Source: Thraustochytrium sp. TN22
Lineage: Eukaryota > Sar > Bigyra > Thraustochytrida > Thraustochytriidae
Length of the DNA: 64,000 nucleotides
Assembly: GCA_013306675.1 (NCBI GenBank)
Contig: JABLUY010000154.1
Location: 29,089-93,088, forward strand
Reading direction: 5' to 3'
Shown: positions 1-9,283 of the stretch, piece by piece
Layout of the letters: each line of letters begins with the position of its first letter
Numbering within the stretch: the first letter of the stretch is position 1
The notes under the pieces: model-generated
What the model was told of the DNA's origin: nothing
Database searches by the model: none
The model's input: the letters and a program-made list of their open reading frames with translations, nothing else
Program-made: the position numbers and the translations under genes

Positions 1-1
1 T

Positions 2-424
2 GGCCAGATCCTCCCCACCATGCGCCGCGTCACCTACGCGTCCATCCTCACCGCCTCGCCCACTCTCCTCGAGCCCATCTACCTCGCCGATATCTCCTGC
101 CCCCAGGACTCCACCGGCGGCATCTACGGTGTGCTCACCACCCGCCGCGGCCACGTGTTCGCTGAGGAGGTCCGCCCTGGCTCCCCCATTGTGCAGCTCA
201 AGGCTTACCTGCCCGTTTCGGAGTCCTTCGGCTTCACCGGCGCCCTCCGCGCCGCCACCGGCGGTAAGGCCTTCCCCCAGAACTCCTTCTCGCACTGGCA
301 GGCCCTCAACACCGACCCGCTCACCCCGGGCACCAAGTGTAACGAGGTCGTTCTGGGCATCCGCGAGCGCAAGGGTCTCAAGGAGGGCATCCCCACCTAC
401 GACAAGTTCTACGACAAGCTCTAA
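2..424 (+). CDS. EEF2: Translation elongation factor 2 (eEF2), C-terminal fragment
   Basis: This is the last 140 codons of eEF2, the GTPase that moves tRNA and mRNA through the ribosome after peptide transfer. The frame is open from the first base of the window, so the 5' part lies outside. It begins [10 protein letters not shown], matching the eEF2 segment just before domain V. It then shows the domain V landmarks: [22 protein letters not shown], the [11 protein letters not shown] motif, FPQ, HWQ, and the family C-terminus RKGLKEGIP...FYDKL. The stop is TAA at 422-424. Identification is very safe. Nothing looks degenerate, and third positions are almost all G or C, as in the rest of the window. 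Confidence 0.97.
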   Translation, partial: GQILPTMRRVTYASILTASPTLLEPIYLADISCPQDSTGGIYGVLTTRRGHVFAEEVRPGSPIVQLKAYLPVSESFGFTGALRAATGGKAFPQNSFSHWQALNTDPLTPGTKCNEVVLGIRERKGLKEGIPTYDKFYDKL

Positions 425-837
425 GCAGCTTTCGAACGGCACACGGAACCAAACAATCGAATTTTCCGCTTCCACTTCCAGGCGATTGCTCATCTCTTAC
501 GCGCGCTGATGTTTTACCATCTCCGCAAATTCTTCCTTTGCCTGGCGGGGCCGCGGCCGTCATCGCGCCGTGTCTTGTGTGTATGGGCCGGCCGTGGGGT
601 CTGTCCTTGCCCTTGCACGGCGTGTACCCCGGCCCTCCAAGCTTCAACCTTGCGCGTCGCGAAGTGACAGTGATCATTCTTTGGCAGAGCTTGACAAGGC
701 TGCAGAGCACAGGCAGGCAGCGGCATGCGATGCGACGTGGTGCAGGTCTGCGCGTAAACGGCTGCAGTAACATCTCTGAGGTGGTCGGGCTCGAGGTGGG
801 TGCCTCTATGTAGAAGACAAAGACGATGTTGAACACC
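425..837. other. Intergenic region after eEF2
   Basis: About 410 bases between the eEF2 stop and the left arm of the inverted duplication. I see no reading frame with the codon bias of the neighbouring genes, no RNA gene and no clear repeat. It presumably holds the 3' ends of two convergent transcription units. Confidence 0.5.
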
Positions 838-1925
838 GTGATTTGTCTTGCGTGGTTGTAATTTCTAGCTCTCAAGGAGAGAAGGTCTGCTGCCGGCCCG
901 ATTGCAATCTTTGCGGGAGGATGCTTGCTTCAAACAGGACACATGTCCGAGGTGATGGCGGTGATCACCGCGCTGGCGTCGTCCGCAAACTCCTCGTGGG
1001 TGTAGATCTCGTCGCAGATCTTGCGCAGGAACCTGGTGTTGCCCGGCCGAGCCGAGCGGAAGCACTTGATGGTCGGCGTAGCATCGCCAAGACGCCGCAC
1101 CATCTTCCTCTTGAGCTTCAGCAGACCGAGAAGCTGGCCCTTCCTTGCCATTTCGCCGTCCGTGATGAGAACGACGAAGCTCGGCGTGTCAACTTCGGCA
1201 ATCTGATTCGCAATGCTGGTGAAGACATCGCCGAAGCCAGTCTTCTGGGTCTTGATGCCGCCCATGGTGGCGATGGCGCTCGTCAGCGCGCTCGCGTCCG
1301 TTGCATCCGCATCGCTTGGCGACACCTTCCAGCGGTACCGGTACGGCCTGAGCTCTGCAACGCCAGCCGTTGCGTCGCCAAAGTCGAGCCCGGCGACGAG
1401 CTGCGTCGCGAAATCCAGACCCCGGTTCGCCACGTCCGTCACATCATCAGCGTAGGTCCTGTCAAAGACGACGGCGACGCGCGATGAGCATGAAGAAGCG
1501 AACGCATCGTTGATCTCACAGTAGAACGATCCTCCGTCAGCGCTCGCGATTGCCCCAGTGCCCGTCAAGGTTTCTTCGCCGTCAGGCTGCGGAACCATGC
1601 CGTTTTCGTAAAGGCAGCGGCAGTCAACGCCGGTGTATTCCGCGCCAACAAAGCTTGGTTCGCCCACGTCGCACTGCTCGAAGCAAGCACCAGCTCCAGT
1701 CCAGGGCTCCGAGTAGTAGTCGTAGAAGTTGCCAACGCTGTCCATGCAGCGGCCCGTGATTGTGGTGAAAGACATGGTCTTGAGAGGTCGTTTCAGATTT
1801 CAGGCGTCGAAGAGAGGTTGTTTCGGATTTGCTCATGAATGCAAGCGCGGCCAATCTCCAGAGCACGCCCGTTCGGTCTAGCGCGGGCAGGTTTCCCGGT
1901 ACGGCACTCGCCAGGCTCATCTGAC
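838..1925. repeat. Inverted duplication, left arm
   Basis: This arm is the reverse complement of 3020-4110. It contains a complete vWA-like gene plus about 90 bases of 3' flank and 150 bases of 5' flank. Similarity is about 95% at protein level and falls away gradually in both flanks. Boundaries were judged by eye and are good to a few tens of bases. Confidence 0.85.
930..1775 (-). CDS. Cys-rich (WSC/apple-like) plus vWA-like domain protein, copy 1
   Basis: 281 residues starting at ATG 1775. Residues 1-60 form a small Cys module (C10, C31, C35, C52, C54) with the pattern FVGAEYTGVDCRC, which resembles WSC or related carbohydrate-binding modules found fused to other domains in stramenopiles. 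From about residue 98 comes a von Willebrand A-like fold: a first strand RVAVVFD, and a later strand VVLITDGE. The metal-binding DxSxS motif is not preserved (DRTYA instead), so metal-dependent adhesion is doubtful. No signal peptide or membrane segment is present, so it is either cytosolic or missing an upstream exon. It differs from the inverted copy at about 15 of 281 residues, with a cluster just after TDGE. Precise function unknown. Confidence 0.75.
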   Translation of the reverse strand: MSFTTITGRCMDSVGNFYDYYSEPWTGAGACFEQCDVGEPSFVGAEYTGVDCRCLYENGMVPQPDGEETLTGTGAIASADGGSFYCEINDAFASSCSSRVAVVFDRTYADDVTDVANRGLDFATQLVAGLDFGDATAGVAELRPYRYRWKVSPSDADATDASALTSAIATMGGIKTQKTGFGDVFTSIANQIAEVDTPSFVVLITDGEMARKGQLLGLLKLKRKMVRRLGDATPTIKCFRSARPGNTRFLRKICDEIYTHEEFADDASAVITAITSDMCPV

Positions 1926-2206
1926 TCACTGTCAGCCGCCGCGCGGGTGTTTCGGAAGATCCGTTTCGTCCAGCCAGCACAGCCGCTGAGCTACACCGCT
2001 CGCTCAAGTGACAATCCTTGCCCAGGCTCGCGCGACACGAGCGAGCGGCGGAGTAAACCTGTGCGCCGACACGTCCTCCGAGCGAGCGGAACTTGAACGC
2101 TGTTGATGCATGACATGGCATGGAGACGATGCACGATCCTTCCGTTGCACCGCGACGCACGCAGCATCGGCGCTATGCGGGACGTGATGCGTACAGGCAA
2201 GCACCC

Positions 2207-2500
2207 AGGCCGACGAGAATCCAACTAGCTTCCTTTTGCAAGGGTTGCGCGTTAGACGCGCTTGGCAACTGAGTATTCGTGCCCGATCATGTCGGCATGA
2301 AACGAAACGACAAGTTACTTGACTGTGGACATGATTTGGAAAAGAAACGGGAAAGCGGGCGGGAAAAGCCGTTGGGAAGCTGTTGGCTAAACCAGCGCGA
2401 CCGCGGTGAATCACAACATTGTGACACACTTGCCATGCGTGCTGCCATCAATGTAGACTTGCTGTTCGCTCAGGCCCGCCAAGTCCAGAGATGGACATGA
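2207..2500 (+). repeat. Direct repeat, copy 1
   Basis: A segment of about 290 bp that recurs in the same orientation at 2654-2926. Shared blocks include aggccgacgagaatccaac near the start, gggaagctgttggctaaacc in the middle and gtccagagatggacatga at the end, separated by small indels and substitutions. Confidence 0.85.
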
Positions 2501-2653
2501 ACCTGCTGACCAGCCTGGTTCGAGTCATTGCCGTTGCAAGCATGGCCGCGGCATGTGCTGGACCCTTGTGCTCGCGCTCGACGCTCAACTTTGCTGCTGT
2601 CGGGGGTTACCTACGTGCTGGACAGCAGTAGAGTACAGCTACGCGACGACTGC

Positions 2654-2926
2654 AGGCCGACGAGAATCCAACGGGCTTCCTTTTGCATGGATTGCGCGTT
2701 GGACGCGCTTGGCAACTGATCAGTTCGGCATGAAATGACAAATTACTTGACTGTGAGAATGATTCGGAAAAAGAAGGGGAAACGGGCGGGAAAGCCGTTG
2801 GGAAGCTGTTGGCTAAACCAGCGTGACCGCGGTGAATCACAGCACTGTGACACACTTACCATGCGGGCGGCCATCAATGTAGACTGGCTGTTCGCTCAGG
2901 CCCGCCTAGTCCAGAGATGGACATGA
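2654..2926 (+). repeat. Direct repeat, copy 2
   Basis: Second copy of the spacer repeat at 2207-2500. It lacks about 20 bp relative to copy 1 around the ttcggcatgaaa block. The two copies are clearly diverged, so this duplication is not recent. Confidence 0.85.
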
Positions 2927-3019
2927 TCCGGTTGATAAGCCTCGGGCAGTCCGCAAGGACATAGCGCTGATGCTGCGTGCAACGCCTCATCTCTCAGCGC
3001 TGAAGTTGCGCTCGCTCGG

Positions 3020-4110
3020 ACGAGCCTGGCGAGTGTCGTGCTGGTCGCGGACCGGATAACCTGCTCGCGCTGGATCGAGCCGGCGTGCTCAGGAGATTGC
3101 CGCGCTTGCAAACATGAGCAAATCCGGAACAGCTCCTCTTCCAGGCCTGAAATCTAAAACGACCGCCCAAGACTATGTCTTTCACCACGATCACGGGCCG
3201 CTGCATGGACAGCGTTGGCAACTTTTACGACTACTACTCGGAGCCCTGGAATGGAGCTGGTGCTTGCTTCGAGCAGTGCGACGTGGGCGAACCAAGCTTT
3301 GTTGGCGCGGAATACACCGGCGTTGACTGCCGCTGCCTTTACGAAAACGGCATGGTTCCGCAGCCTGACGGCGAAGAAACCTTGACGGGCACTGGGGCAA
3401 TCGCGAGCGCTGACGGAGGATCGTTCTACTGTGAGATCAACGATGCGTTCGTTTCTACATGCTCATCGCGCGTCGCCGTCGTCTTTGACAGGACCTACGC
3501 TGATGACGTGACGGACGTGGCGAGCCGGGGTCTGGATTTCGCGACGCAGCTCGTCGCCGGGCTCGACTTTGGCGACGCAACGGCTGGCGTTGCAGAGCTC
3601 AAGCCGTACCGGTACCGCTGGAAGGTGTCGCCGAGCGATGCGGATGCAACGGACGCGAGCGCGCTGACGAGCGCCATCGCCACCATGGACGGCATCAAGA
3701 CCCAGAAGACTGGCTTCGGCGATGTCTTCACCAGCATTGCGAATCAGATTGCCGAAGTTGGCACGCCGAGCTTCATCATCCTCATCACGGACGGCGAGCT
3801 GGCACAGGATACCCAGCTGCGCGGCCTGCTGAAGCTCAAGAGGAAGATGGTGCGGCGTCTTGGCGATGCTACGCCGACCATCAAGTGCTTCCGCTCGGCT
3901 CGGCCGGGCAACACCAGGTTCCTGCGCAAGATCTGCGACGAGATCTACACCCACGAGGAGTTTGCGGACGACGCCAGCGCCGTGATCACCGCCGTCACCT
4001 CGGACATGTGTCCTGTTTAAAGCAACCACTTCCCGCAAAGATAGCAACCGTGCCGGCAACAGACCTGCTCCTTTAAAGTTAGAAACTAGCACGCAAGATA
4101 AATCATTTGA
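3020..4110. repeat. Inverted duplication, right arm
   Basis: Inverted partner of 838-1925. Homology starts in the promoter near gacgagcctggcgagtg and runs past the stop codon to about 4110 (acgcaagataaatcat). Flank similarity is lower than coding similarity, with several indels. Confidence 0.85.
3175..4020 (+). CDS. Cys-rich (WSC/apple-like) plus vWA-like domain protein, copy 2
   Basis: 281 residues from ATG 3175, in the opposite orientation to copy 1 at 930-1775, so the two share a head-to-head intergenic region. Same layout: Cys module at residues 10-54 and vWA-like domain from about residue 98 to the end, with LITDGE at 203-208. Both copies are fully open with the same length, which argues that both are under selection. 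Differences from copy 1 are conservative except for the segment after TDGE (LAQDTQLRG versus MARKGQLLG). In vWA folds this segment lies near the ligand face, so ligand preference could differ. That last point is inference. Confidence 0.75.
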   Translation: MSFTTITGRCMDSVGNFYDYYSEPWNGAGACFEQCDVGEPSFVGAEYTGVDCRCLYENGMVPQPDGEETLTGTGAIASADGGSFYCEINDAFVSTCSSRVAVVFDRTYADDVTDVASRGLDFATQLVAGLDFGDATAGVAELKPYRYRWKVSPSDADATDASALTSAIATMDGIKTQKTGFGDVFTSIANQIAEVGTPSFIILITDGELAQDTQLRGLLKLKRKMVRRLGDATPTIKCFRSARPGNTRFLRKICDEIYTHEEFADDASAVITAVTSDMCPV

Positions 4111-4283
4111 TGCTCCTGACACGTGACACGCGCGTCGCCAGGCAAGGTTCGAGAGAGCGCCGTCCGAGCACGCCACTCTCGAGGAGGCTCGCAGCGACGT
4201 CCTTCTGGCCAAGACGACCGTGAAGCCGCTCGCTCCGCGCCACAGGACGCCCTGGCGGTGCGGTGCTTGAGGTTGATGTCGCG

Positions 4284-4379
<96 letters not shown>

Positions 4380-4507
4380 CGCCTCCAGCAGATATCCAGC
4401 AAGTTGAGGCGGCGCCGCCAGACGCCGACGGCGCCGCCAGCGCGCGCGGCGCGGGGCCGCGGAGGAGCGCAGGTCGGCGCGCGAGGGGCGGCGGCGGGCG
4501 AGACGCG
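4111..4507. other. Leader of the TSP1 gene, containing a hexanucleotide array
   Basis: About 400 bases before the chosen start of the TSP1 membrane protein. The core is a perfect TCCTCG array (4285-4374). Long frames across it are repeat translations (poly-Ser, Val-Leu, Pro-Arg, Arg-Thr) and are not credible proteins. A 5' exon encoding a signal peptide could hide here, but I could not define one. Confidence 0.5.
4285..4374 (+). repeat. TCCTCG hexanucleotide microsatellite, 15 perfect units
   Basis: Fifteen uninterrupted copies of TCCTCG, followed by one variant unit TCCTCC. It lies upstream of the TSP1-domain gene, probably in its 5' untranslated region. Confidence 0.95.
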
Positions 4508-5509
4508 ATGGACTGCGCGGCGTGGAACGGCGCGAGCTGCGCGTGCTTCGGCGCAGACCTGGGTCGCTCGTGCAGCTACTGCGCAGCGACGCTGCGCTGC
4601 GTGGCGGCGGCGGAGGCGAGCCAGGAATGCGGCTCGGACGCCGACGCGCGGCGCGAGGAGGCGGCGCAGTGCGGCAGCGACGCAGAGACCAACCTGGCCA
4701 CCGAGCCGAGCGACCTGGTCAGCACGCTGCCTGGCGTCGCGTGGACCGGCGAGAGCGTGACGGTCGACCTGGGCGCCGTCTTTGCCGTGGACAAGATCAC
4801 GGTCACGCTCGTGGAGAGTTCCCTGGGCGGGGCAACTACCCCTGGCGTGCGGCTCGCGCTCTGGCCCACGACCGACGACAATGAGCTCGTGACGGCCGTC
4901 GCCTGCAAGGAGGCCGGCGAGTGCTCCTGGACACTGCCCATGCCGGTGGCGCAGAACCTGACACTGCGCGCCGCCAGCAGCGAAGAGGGCGCGGAGGTCA
5001 GCCTCAGCGGCCTCGTCGTGCACATGTCTGCCTTCGAGCCGGTCGATGGCGACCTCGGTTTCTCCGATGCCTGGTCCGAGTGCACCTCGAGTTGCGGCAA
5101 CGGGACACAGGAGCGGCCCATGCGCTGCGATGCGCCCCAGCCGGCCTACGGCGGCCTGCCTTGCTTCGATCCAGACTCAGGCGACGCCGTGACCAACACG
5201 AGCATTAGCCGCACGTGCTACGCGTCCTGGGGATGCGGCACGGACTGGCAGGTCGTCCTCATCGTGGGGTGGTGGCAGGCGGTGCTCATCTTGGTTTTCG
5301 TGCTGCGCAAGCTGTACCAGTGCATCCGCGAGCGCCACCGTAGTCAGCTCAAGGCTGCCAAATTGCGCCGCCATCGCTTCTCTTCTGACTTTGACGACAT
5401 TGGCGAGCCCATGGGCGCTGCCAGCGGCGACGAGGACAGCAGTTGGTCGGATGCTGGACACCCGGCCAGTTTGCGCCGCGCGGGCGGCGACCAGCTCACG
5501 CTCGCCTGA
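4508..5509 (+). CDS. Single-pass membrane protein with discoidin-like and TSP1 domains
   Basis: 333 residues from ATG 4508. Residues 1-65 are Cys-rich. Residues 70-175 look like a galactose-binding/F5-8C-type jelly roll (VTVDLGAVFAVDKITVTL). At about 186-237 there is a thrombospondin type 1 repeat with the WSECTSSCGNG core and GTQ-R. A hydrophobic helix follows at about 249-266, then a basic stop-transfer segment and an acidic/Ser-rich cytoplasmic tail. The layout is that of a type I surface protein binding extracellular ligands. No signal peptide is seen at this start, so either the helix alone targets it or a signal exon lies upstream. The domain calls come from motifs; the ligand is unknown. 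Confidence 0.75.
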   Translation: MDCAAWNGASCACFGADLGRSCSYCAATLRCVAAAEASQECGSDADARREEAAQCGSDAETNLATEPSDLVSTLPGVAWTGESVTVDLGAVFAVDKITVTLVESSLGGATTPGVRLALWPTTDDNELVTAVACKEAGECSWTLPMPVAQNLTLRAASSEEGAEVSLSGLVVHMSAFEPVDGDLGFSDAWSECTSSCGNGTQERPMRCDAPQPAYGGLPCFDPDSGDAVTNTSISRTCYASWGCGTDWQVVLIVGWWQAVLILVFVLRKLYQCIRERHRSQLKAAKLRRHRFSSDFDDIGEPMGAASGDEDSSWSDAGHPASLRRAGGDQLTLA

Positions 5510-5887
5510 GCACGCCAGCTGCAGGCCAAGTGACGAGGTGTGGCGTAGCGTGACGCATGGCGCAGCATGCATGCATGTGTAGTAGCAGGAGGAAGATCGG
5601 TAGTCAAAAGTGGACAGGAATGCAAGCCAGGTAGAGACGCAGAAGAAGTAGCGTAACTATGGTGGACAAGTGTCGAGGTCGAGGCGCGGCCTGCTGATCA
5701 TCAAAGTTTCCCTTTTTTTTTTGCTCTCGTCGGCTCGCGATGCGCACTGTGGTTGCTCGCTCGCTCGCACTCCTTGAGTTCTCTCTCGCCCTCTCTCTCT
5801 CTCTCAGTCGTCGCCAGTTGTGCAGTAAGGATCCAGTCAGGGTGCAGGCCTTGAGCGCCGCGAATGGCCACGGTCATGTCACGGTCA
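5510..5887. other. Intergenic region with poly-T and CT tracts
   Basis: About 380 bases between the convergent TSP1 and bL25 genes. It includes a T run near 5710-5722 and a short CT tract near 5785-5806. No gene is visible. Confidence 0.5.
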
Positions 5888-6616
5888 TCACTTGGCCTTC
5901 TTCTTTGGCTTCTGCTTGGTTTCAACCTTGATACCCTTGGCCTCAAGCGCCACGGCGCGCATGAGCGAGCGCTTACCGGTGATGTTGCACATCATAATGT
6001 CGGTCTGGTTGCGCGGGATGGGCTGCGCCAGGCGGATGTTGTCCGGCAGCGTGAGCTCGGAGAGCCAGAGGCGGTGACCGACGTCCAGGTCCTTGACGGA
6101 CGCCTCCACGGCGTGCGGGATAGCGTCACCCTTGACGTGCATGCGCAGCAGCGTGGTGACCTCGTTGAGCACGCCGCCGCGCTTGACGCCCGGGCTGAGG
6201 TCCGCGCCCGTGAAGTCCACCGGCATGAAGACGCGCGCGCCGACCTCCGGGTTGTAGCGCATGAAGGTCAGGCTCGACAGTTGCTGCGACACGCTCGTGA
6301 GCTTGACGCAGCGCGGCAGCACGAGCTCGCGGCGGCCGTCCTCGAGCTCGAGCCAGAAGAAGGTGGCCTCGAGACTCATCCCGCGGCGCGTCATGCTGGC
6401 CTCGAGGTCCTTGGCGGGCGTCATGAGCAGCTGCGTGTCGTCGCGGCCGTCCGCGCCGCGTCCCTGCAGCACGGTCGGCACGAAGCCGTCCTTGCGCATC
6501 TCCGCCGCCACGTACTTGCCCGTCAGCCGCGAGAACCGCCCGGCGTACGCATCCCGCGACGCGCCCTGCAGCACGCGCGCGCCGCTCGCCGTCGACCACA
6601 GCGCCCGCGACGCCAT
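5888..6616 (-). CDS. Ribosomal protein bL25, mitochondrial
   Basis: 242 residues from ATG 6616. It belongs to the bacterial-type L25/TL5/CTC family, which binds 5S rRNA in bacteria; in eukaryotes such proteins serve the mitochondrial ribosome. Residues 1-35 are basic and Ser/Ala-rich, as in a mitochondrial presequence (MASRALWSTASGARVL). The L25 N-domain follows (EMRKDGFVPTVLQGRG). The TL5-type C-domain has FMPVDFTGADLSPGVKRGG and the strand pair DAIPHAVEASVKDLDVGH. The C-terminus is very Lys-rich. Length fits the two-domain TL5 type. It stands alone, convergent with the TSP1 gene, and its 5' side abuts a minisatellite. Confidence 0.9.
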   Translation of the reverse strand: MASRALWSTASGARVLQGASRDAYAGRFSRLTGKYVAAEMRKDGFVPTVLQGRGADGRDDTQLLMTPAKDLEASMTRRGMSLEATFFWLELEDGRRELVLPRCVKLTSVSQQLSSLTFMRYNPEVGARVFMPVDFTGADLSPGVKRGGVLNEVTTLLRMHVKGDAIPHAVEASVKDLDVGHRLWLSELTLPDNIRLAQPIPRNQTDIMMCNITGKRSLMRAVALEAKGIKVETKQKPKKKAK

Positions 6617-6766
6617 CCTGCCGCCGCCGCCGCGCGCCTTCCCGCTCCGCTCCCGCCGCCGCCGCGACCGGCCCGCGCCGCTGCGCCGTCCAGGCAGGCC
6701 CGCTCGCAGCTAGCAGCAGCCACCAGCCGTGCCGCCGCGCCGCGGCCGCGCGCTTGGGCCGCGCCT

Positions 6767-7140
6767 TGGGCCGCTTCTTTTTCCGCCGGCGCGGGGCGCA
6801 GGGAACGAGGACGGGACTCGGACGGAGACCGCGGAGACCGCGGACACCGCGGACACCGACAGGCATTCCACGCGAGCCGCGACTCCAGGGACTCGGAGAT
6901 GGAGGAGATGGAGGGGATGGTGAAGGAAGCCTTGGGCCGCTTGGGTTTACGCCGGCGCGGGGCGCGAGGGAACGAGGACGGGACTCGGACGGAGACCGCG
7001 GAGACCGCGGACACCGACAGGCATTCCACGCGAGCCGCGACTCCAGGGACTCGGAGATGGAGGAGATGGAGGAGATGGTGAAGGAAGCCTTGGGACGCTT
7101 CTTTTTCCGCCGGCGCGGGGCGTAGGGAACGAGGACGGCA

Positions 7141-7185
<45 letters not shown>

Positions 7186-7319
7186 ACAGGCATTCCACGT
7201 GCGATACGCGAGCTGCGACTGGAGGGACTCGGAGATGGAGTAGATGGAGTAGATGGTGAAGGAAGCATTGGCACGCTTGGGTTTACGCCGGCGCGGGGCG
7301 CAGGGGAACGAGGACGGGA

Positions 7320-7355
<36 letters not shown>

Positions 7356-7590
7356 ACAGGCATTCCACGCGAGCCGCGACTCGAGGGACTCGGAGATGGA
7401 GGAGATGGAGTAGATGGTGAAGGAAGCCTTGGGACGCTTGGGTTTACGCCGGCGCGGGGCGCAAGGGAACGAGGACGGGACTCGGACGGAGACCGCGGAG
7501 ACCGCGGAGCCGCGGAGACCGACAGGCATTCCACGTGCGATACGCTGGCTGCACTCGGAGATGGAGTAGATGGAGTAGATGGTGAAGGAA
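6767..7590 (+). repeat. Minisatellite, about 5 units of 155-177 bp
   Basis: Units begin near 6767, 6935, 7093, 7270 and 7433. Each has the block cgcttgggtttacgccggcg (or cgcttctttttccgccggcg), then gaggacgggact, a variable number of the nonamer gagaccgcg, gacaggcattccacg and cggagatggaggagatgg. Unit length varies mostly through the nonamer count, so this is a repeat within a repeat. It lies upstream of bL25. Confidence 0.9.
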
Positions 7591-8091
7591 GAGCCGCGCC
7601 GAGGCGAACCGGAGAGGCGAACCAGGTCGAGGGGAGAGAGGTGAGATGGGAGCGAGCGCTGCGGGTAGCGAACGCTTTGCATGCCGCTGCTTGAGACGCC
7701 TGGCCTCATCTCGACATTGGTTTCGCGGGCCCCGGGGATCTCGGCAGGTCTGTGCCATCCGTCTGAGAGGACATGACGGCAGGGCGCCTGGCGCTTGGCG
7801 GCGCAAGGGCGCACAAGGGCGAGGTCAAAGCCGATGGCACTAAGGCCCTCAAGAGGACCGTCTTGGAGATCGCCGCCGGGAAAAGCAGCCAAGGGCTCTG
7901 CGGACAGGACGTCGCGGCGATCCAGGACACGGACGCGAGCGTGACCTTCGCCAGCATGACGTGCCTTCACCAGCATGCGCGCCGAGACGCGCGGGAGAAG
8001 CTCAAGGGTCGCGAGGCGCAAGGCGCAGGAGGACAGAGGGCTGTTCACATTAGCAGCGGCTGCGGACTGGCTGGATGGGGCGAGCTGGGGA

Positions 8092-8373
8092 TACGCTCGA
8101 CATGACCTGGCGCAGCGGCTACGGACTGGCTGGATAGGGCGAGCTGGGGATACGCTCGACACGATCTGGCGCAGCGCTCGGGAATACGCTCGACATGATC
8201 TGGCGCATCGCTCGGGACATGCTCGACACGATCTGGCGCATCGCTCGGAATACGCTCGACATGATCTGGCGCAGCGCTCGACATGATCTGGCGCAGCGCT
8301 CGGGATACGCTCGACATAATCTGGCGCAGCGCTCGGGATACGCTCGACACGATCTGGCGCAGCGCTCGGACGA
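8092..8373 (+). repeat. Array of about 8 copies of a 33-bp repeat
   Basis: The consensus is atacgctcgacatgatctgg followed by cgcagcgctcggg. Intact units begin at about 8092, 8150, 8183, 8217, 8249, 8305 and 8338, with one shortened unit near 8281. The array ends at the stop codon of the minus-strand gene at 8374-10704, so it forms the start of that gene's 3' flank. Confidence 0.9.
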
Positions 8374-9173
8374 TCAGAGGCAGCGCGACAACTCCTTGCG
8401 CGCGTGGGGCACGAGCTTGACGGGAAGAAAGGAAAGGGCCTCGTCGAGGAGGGCGGCGCGGTGGGAGGCGCCGGAGACGCACAGGAGGAGAGCTGCGCGA
8501 ATCTCTTGGACAGTCTCCTCGTCGACCTCATCGTCGCTGCCGGAGTGCATGTCGGCGGCGTAGTGCGCGGCGGCGGCCTCGTGCGGGATGCGCAGCTCGA
8601 CCGCGAGCCAGAGAAGAAGCGTGGCGAGCACGGAGGCGCGGAGAGGGTCGAGGTGGAGGGCGGGCGCGTGCGCAAGCGCGCCGGCGAGCATGTTGGTGAA
8701 GTCGTCCAGCGAGACGCGAAGCGTGGCGAGGTCCTCAGAAGGAAACGCGTGGGCAGCCGGTTCGTGCAGGCGCGTGGAGCAGGCCTTGAAGGCAGCGGCG
8801 ACACCGTCCCATGACAAGTAGTCGGGCGAGGACCTGGCCATGTTCCACGCGATGCCAGCGGCCGTGGCCATCTGGTCGTCGAGCCACGTGTTGATCTGGT
8901 CCGGCGGCACGAAGGCGCGCAGCGCCAGGACGGCCTGCGGGCCGGCGCCGGAGAAGCGGAGTAACAGCTCGTGGTAGGCGGCCGAGTCCTGGTCGAGGCG
9001 CGCCACAAGCCAGCGCGCGAGGAAGACGTGGTCGCGAGCCAGACGGTCTGGCTGCTGCTCGGCGGCGTCCACGAGTTCTGTGAGGTGTTCCAAGGTCGGG
9101 TCGACGCACTGCTCCGTCTCTGCGGTGAGCTCTGTGGCGTCGCGCAGAAAGAACTTGCCCACAAAGGTGACCT

Positions 9174-9230
<57 letters not shown>

Positions 9231-9231
9231 T

Positions 9232-9283
<52 letters not shown>

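Larger units (their letters stand above)
1926..3019. other. Spacer between the inverted arms
   Basis: About 1.1 kb separating the two head-to-head vWA-like genes. It must contain both promoters. Most of it is a diverged direct repeat (2207-2500 and 2654-2926), annotated separately. No convincing gene: the short frames in the two repeat copies encode similar peptides only because the DNA is duplicated. Confidence 0.6.
6617..8373. other. Repeat-dominated intergenic region
   Basis: About 1.75 kb between bL25 and the 2OG-oxygenase-like gene. It holds a five-unit, roughly 160-bp minisatellite (6767-7590), a stretch of unique DNA (7591-8090) with no gene I can support, and a 33-bp repeat array (8092-8373). 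The very long minus-strand frame that runs through it is a by-product of the repeats. Confidence 0.7.

Noticed and set aside
2500-2540. Possible tRNA T-arm (ggttcgagtc)
   Set aside because: No matching acceptor, D or anticodon arms around it. I found no credible tRNA or rRNA in the window.
4263-4760. Frame with (Val-Leu)n that looks like a membrane segment
   Set aside because: It is a translation of the TCCTCG array and ends in Arg-rich nonsense. The TSP1 gene uses another frame.
8092-8373. Regular 33-bp repeats resembling a CRISPR array
   Set aside because: The units are directly adjacent with no unique spacers, and this is eukaryotic DNA. It is an ordinary minisatellite.
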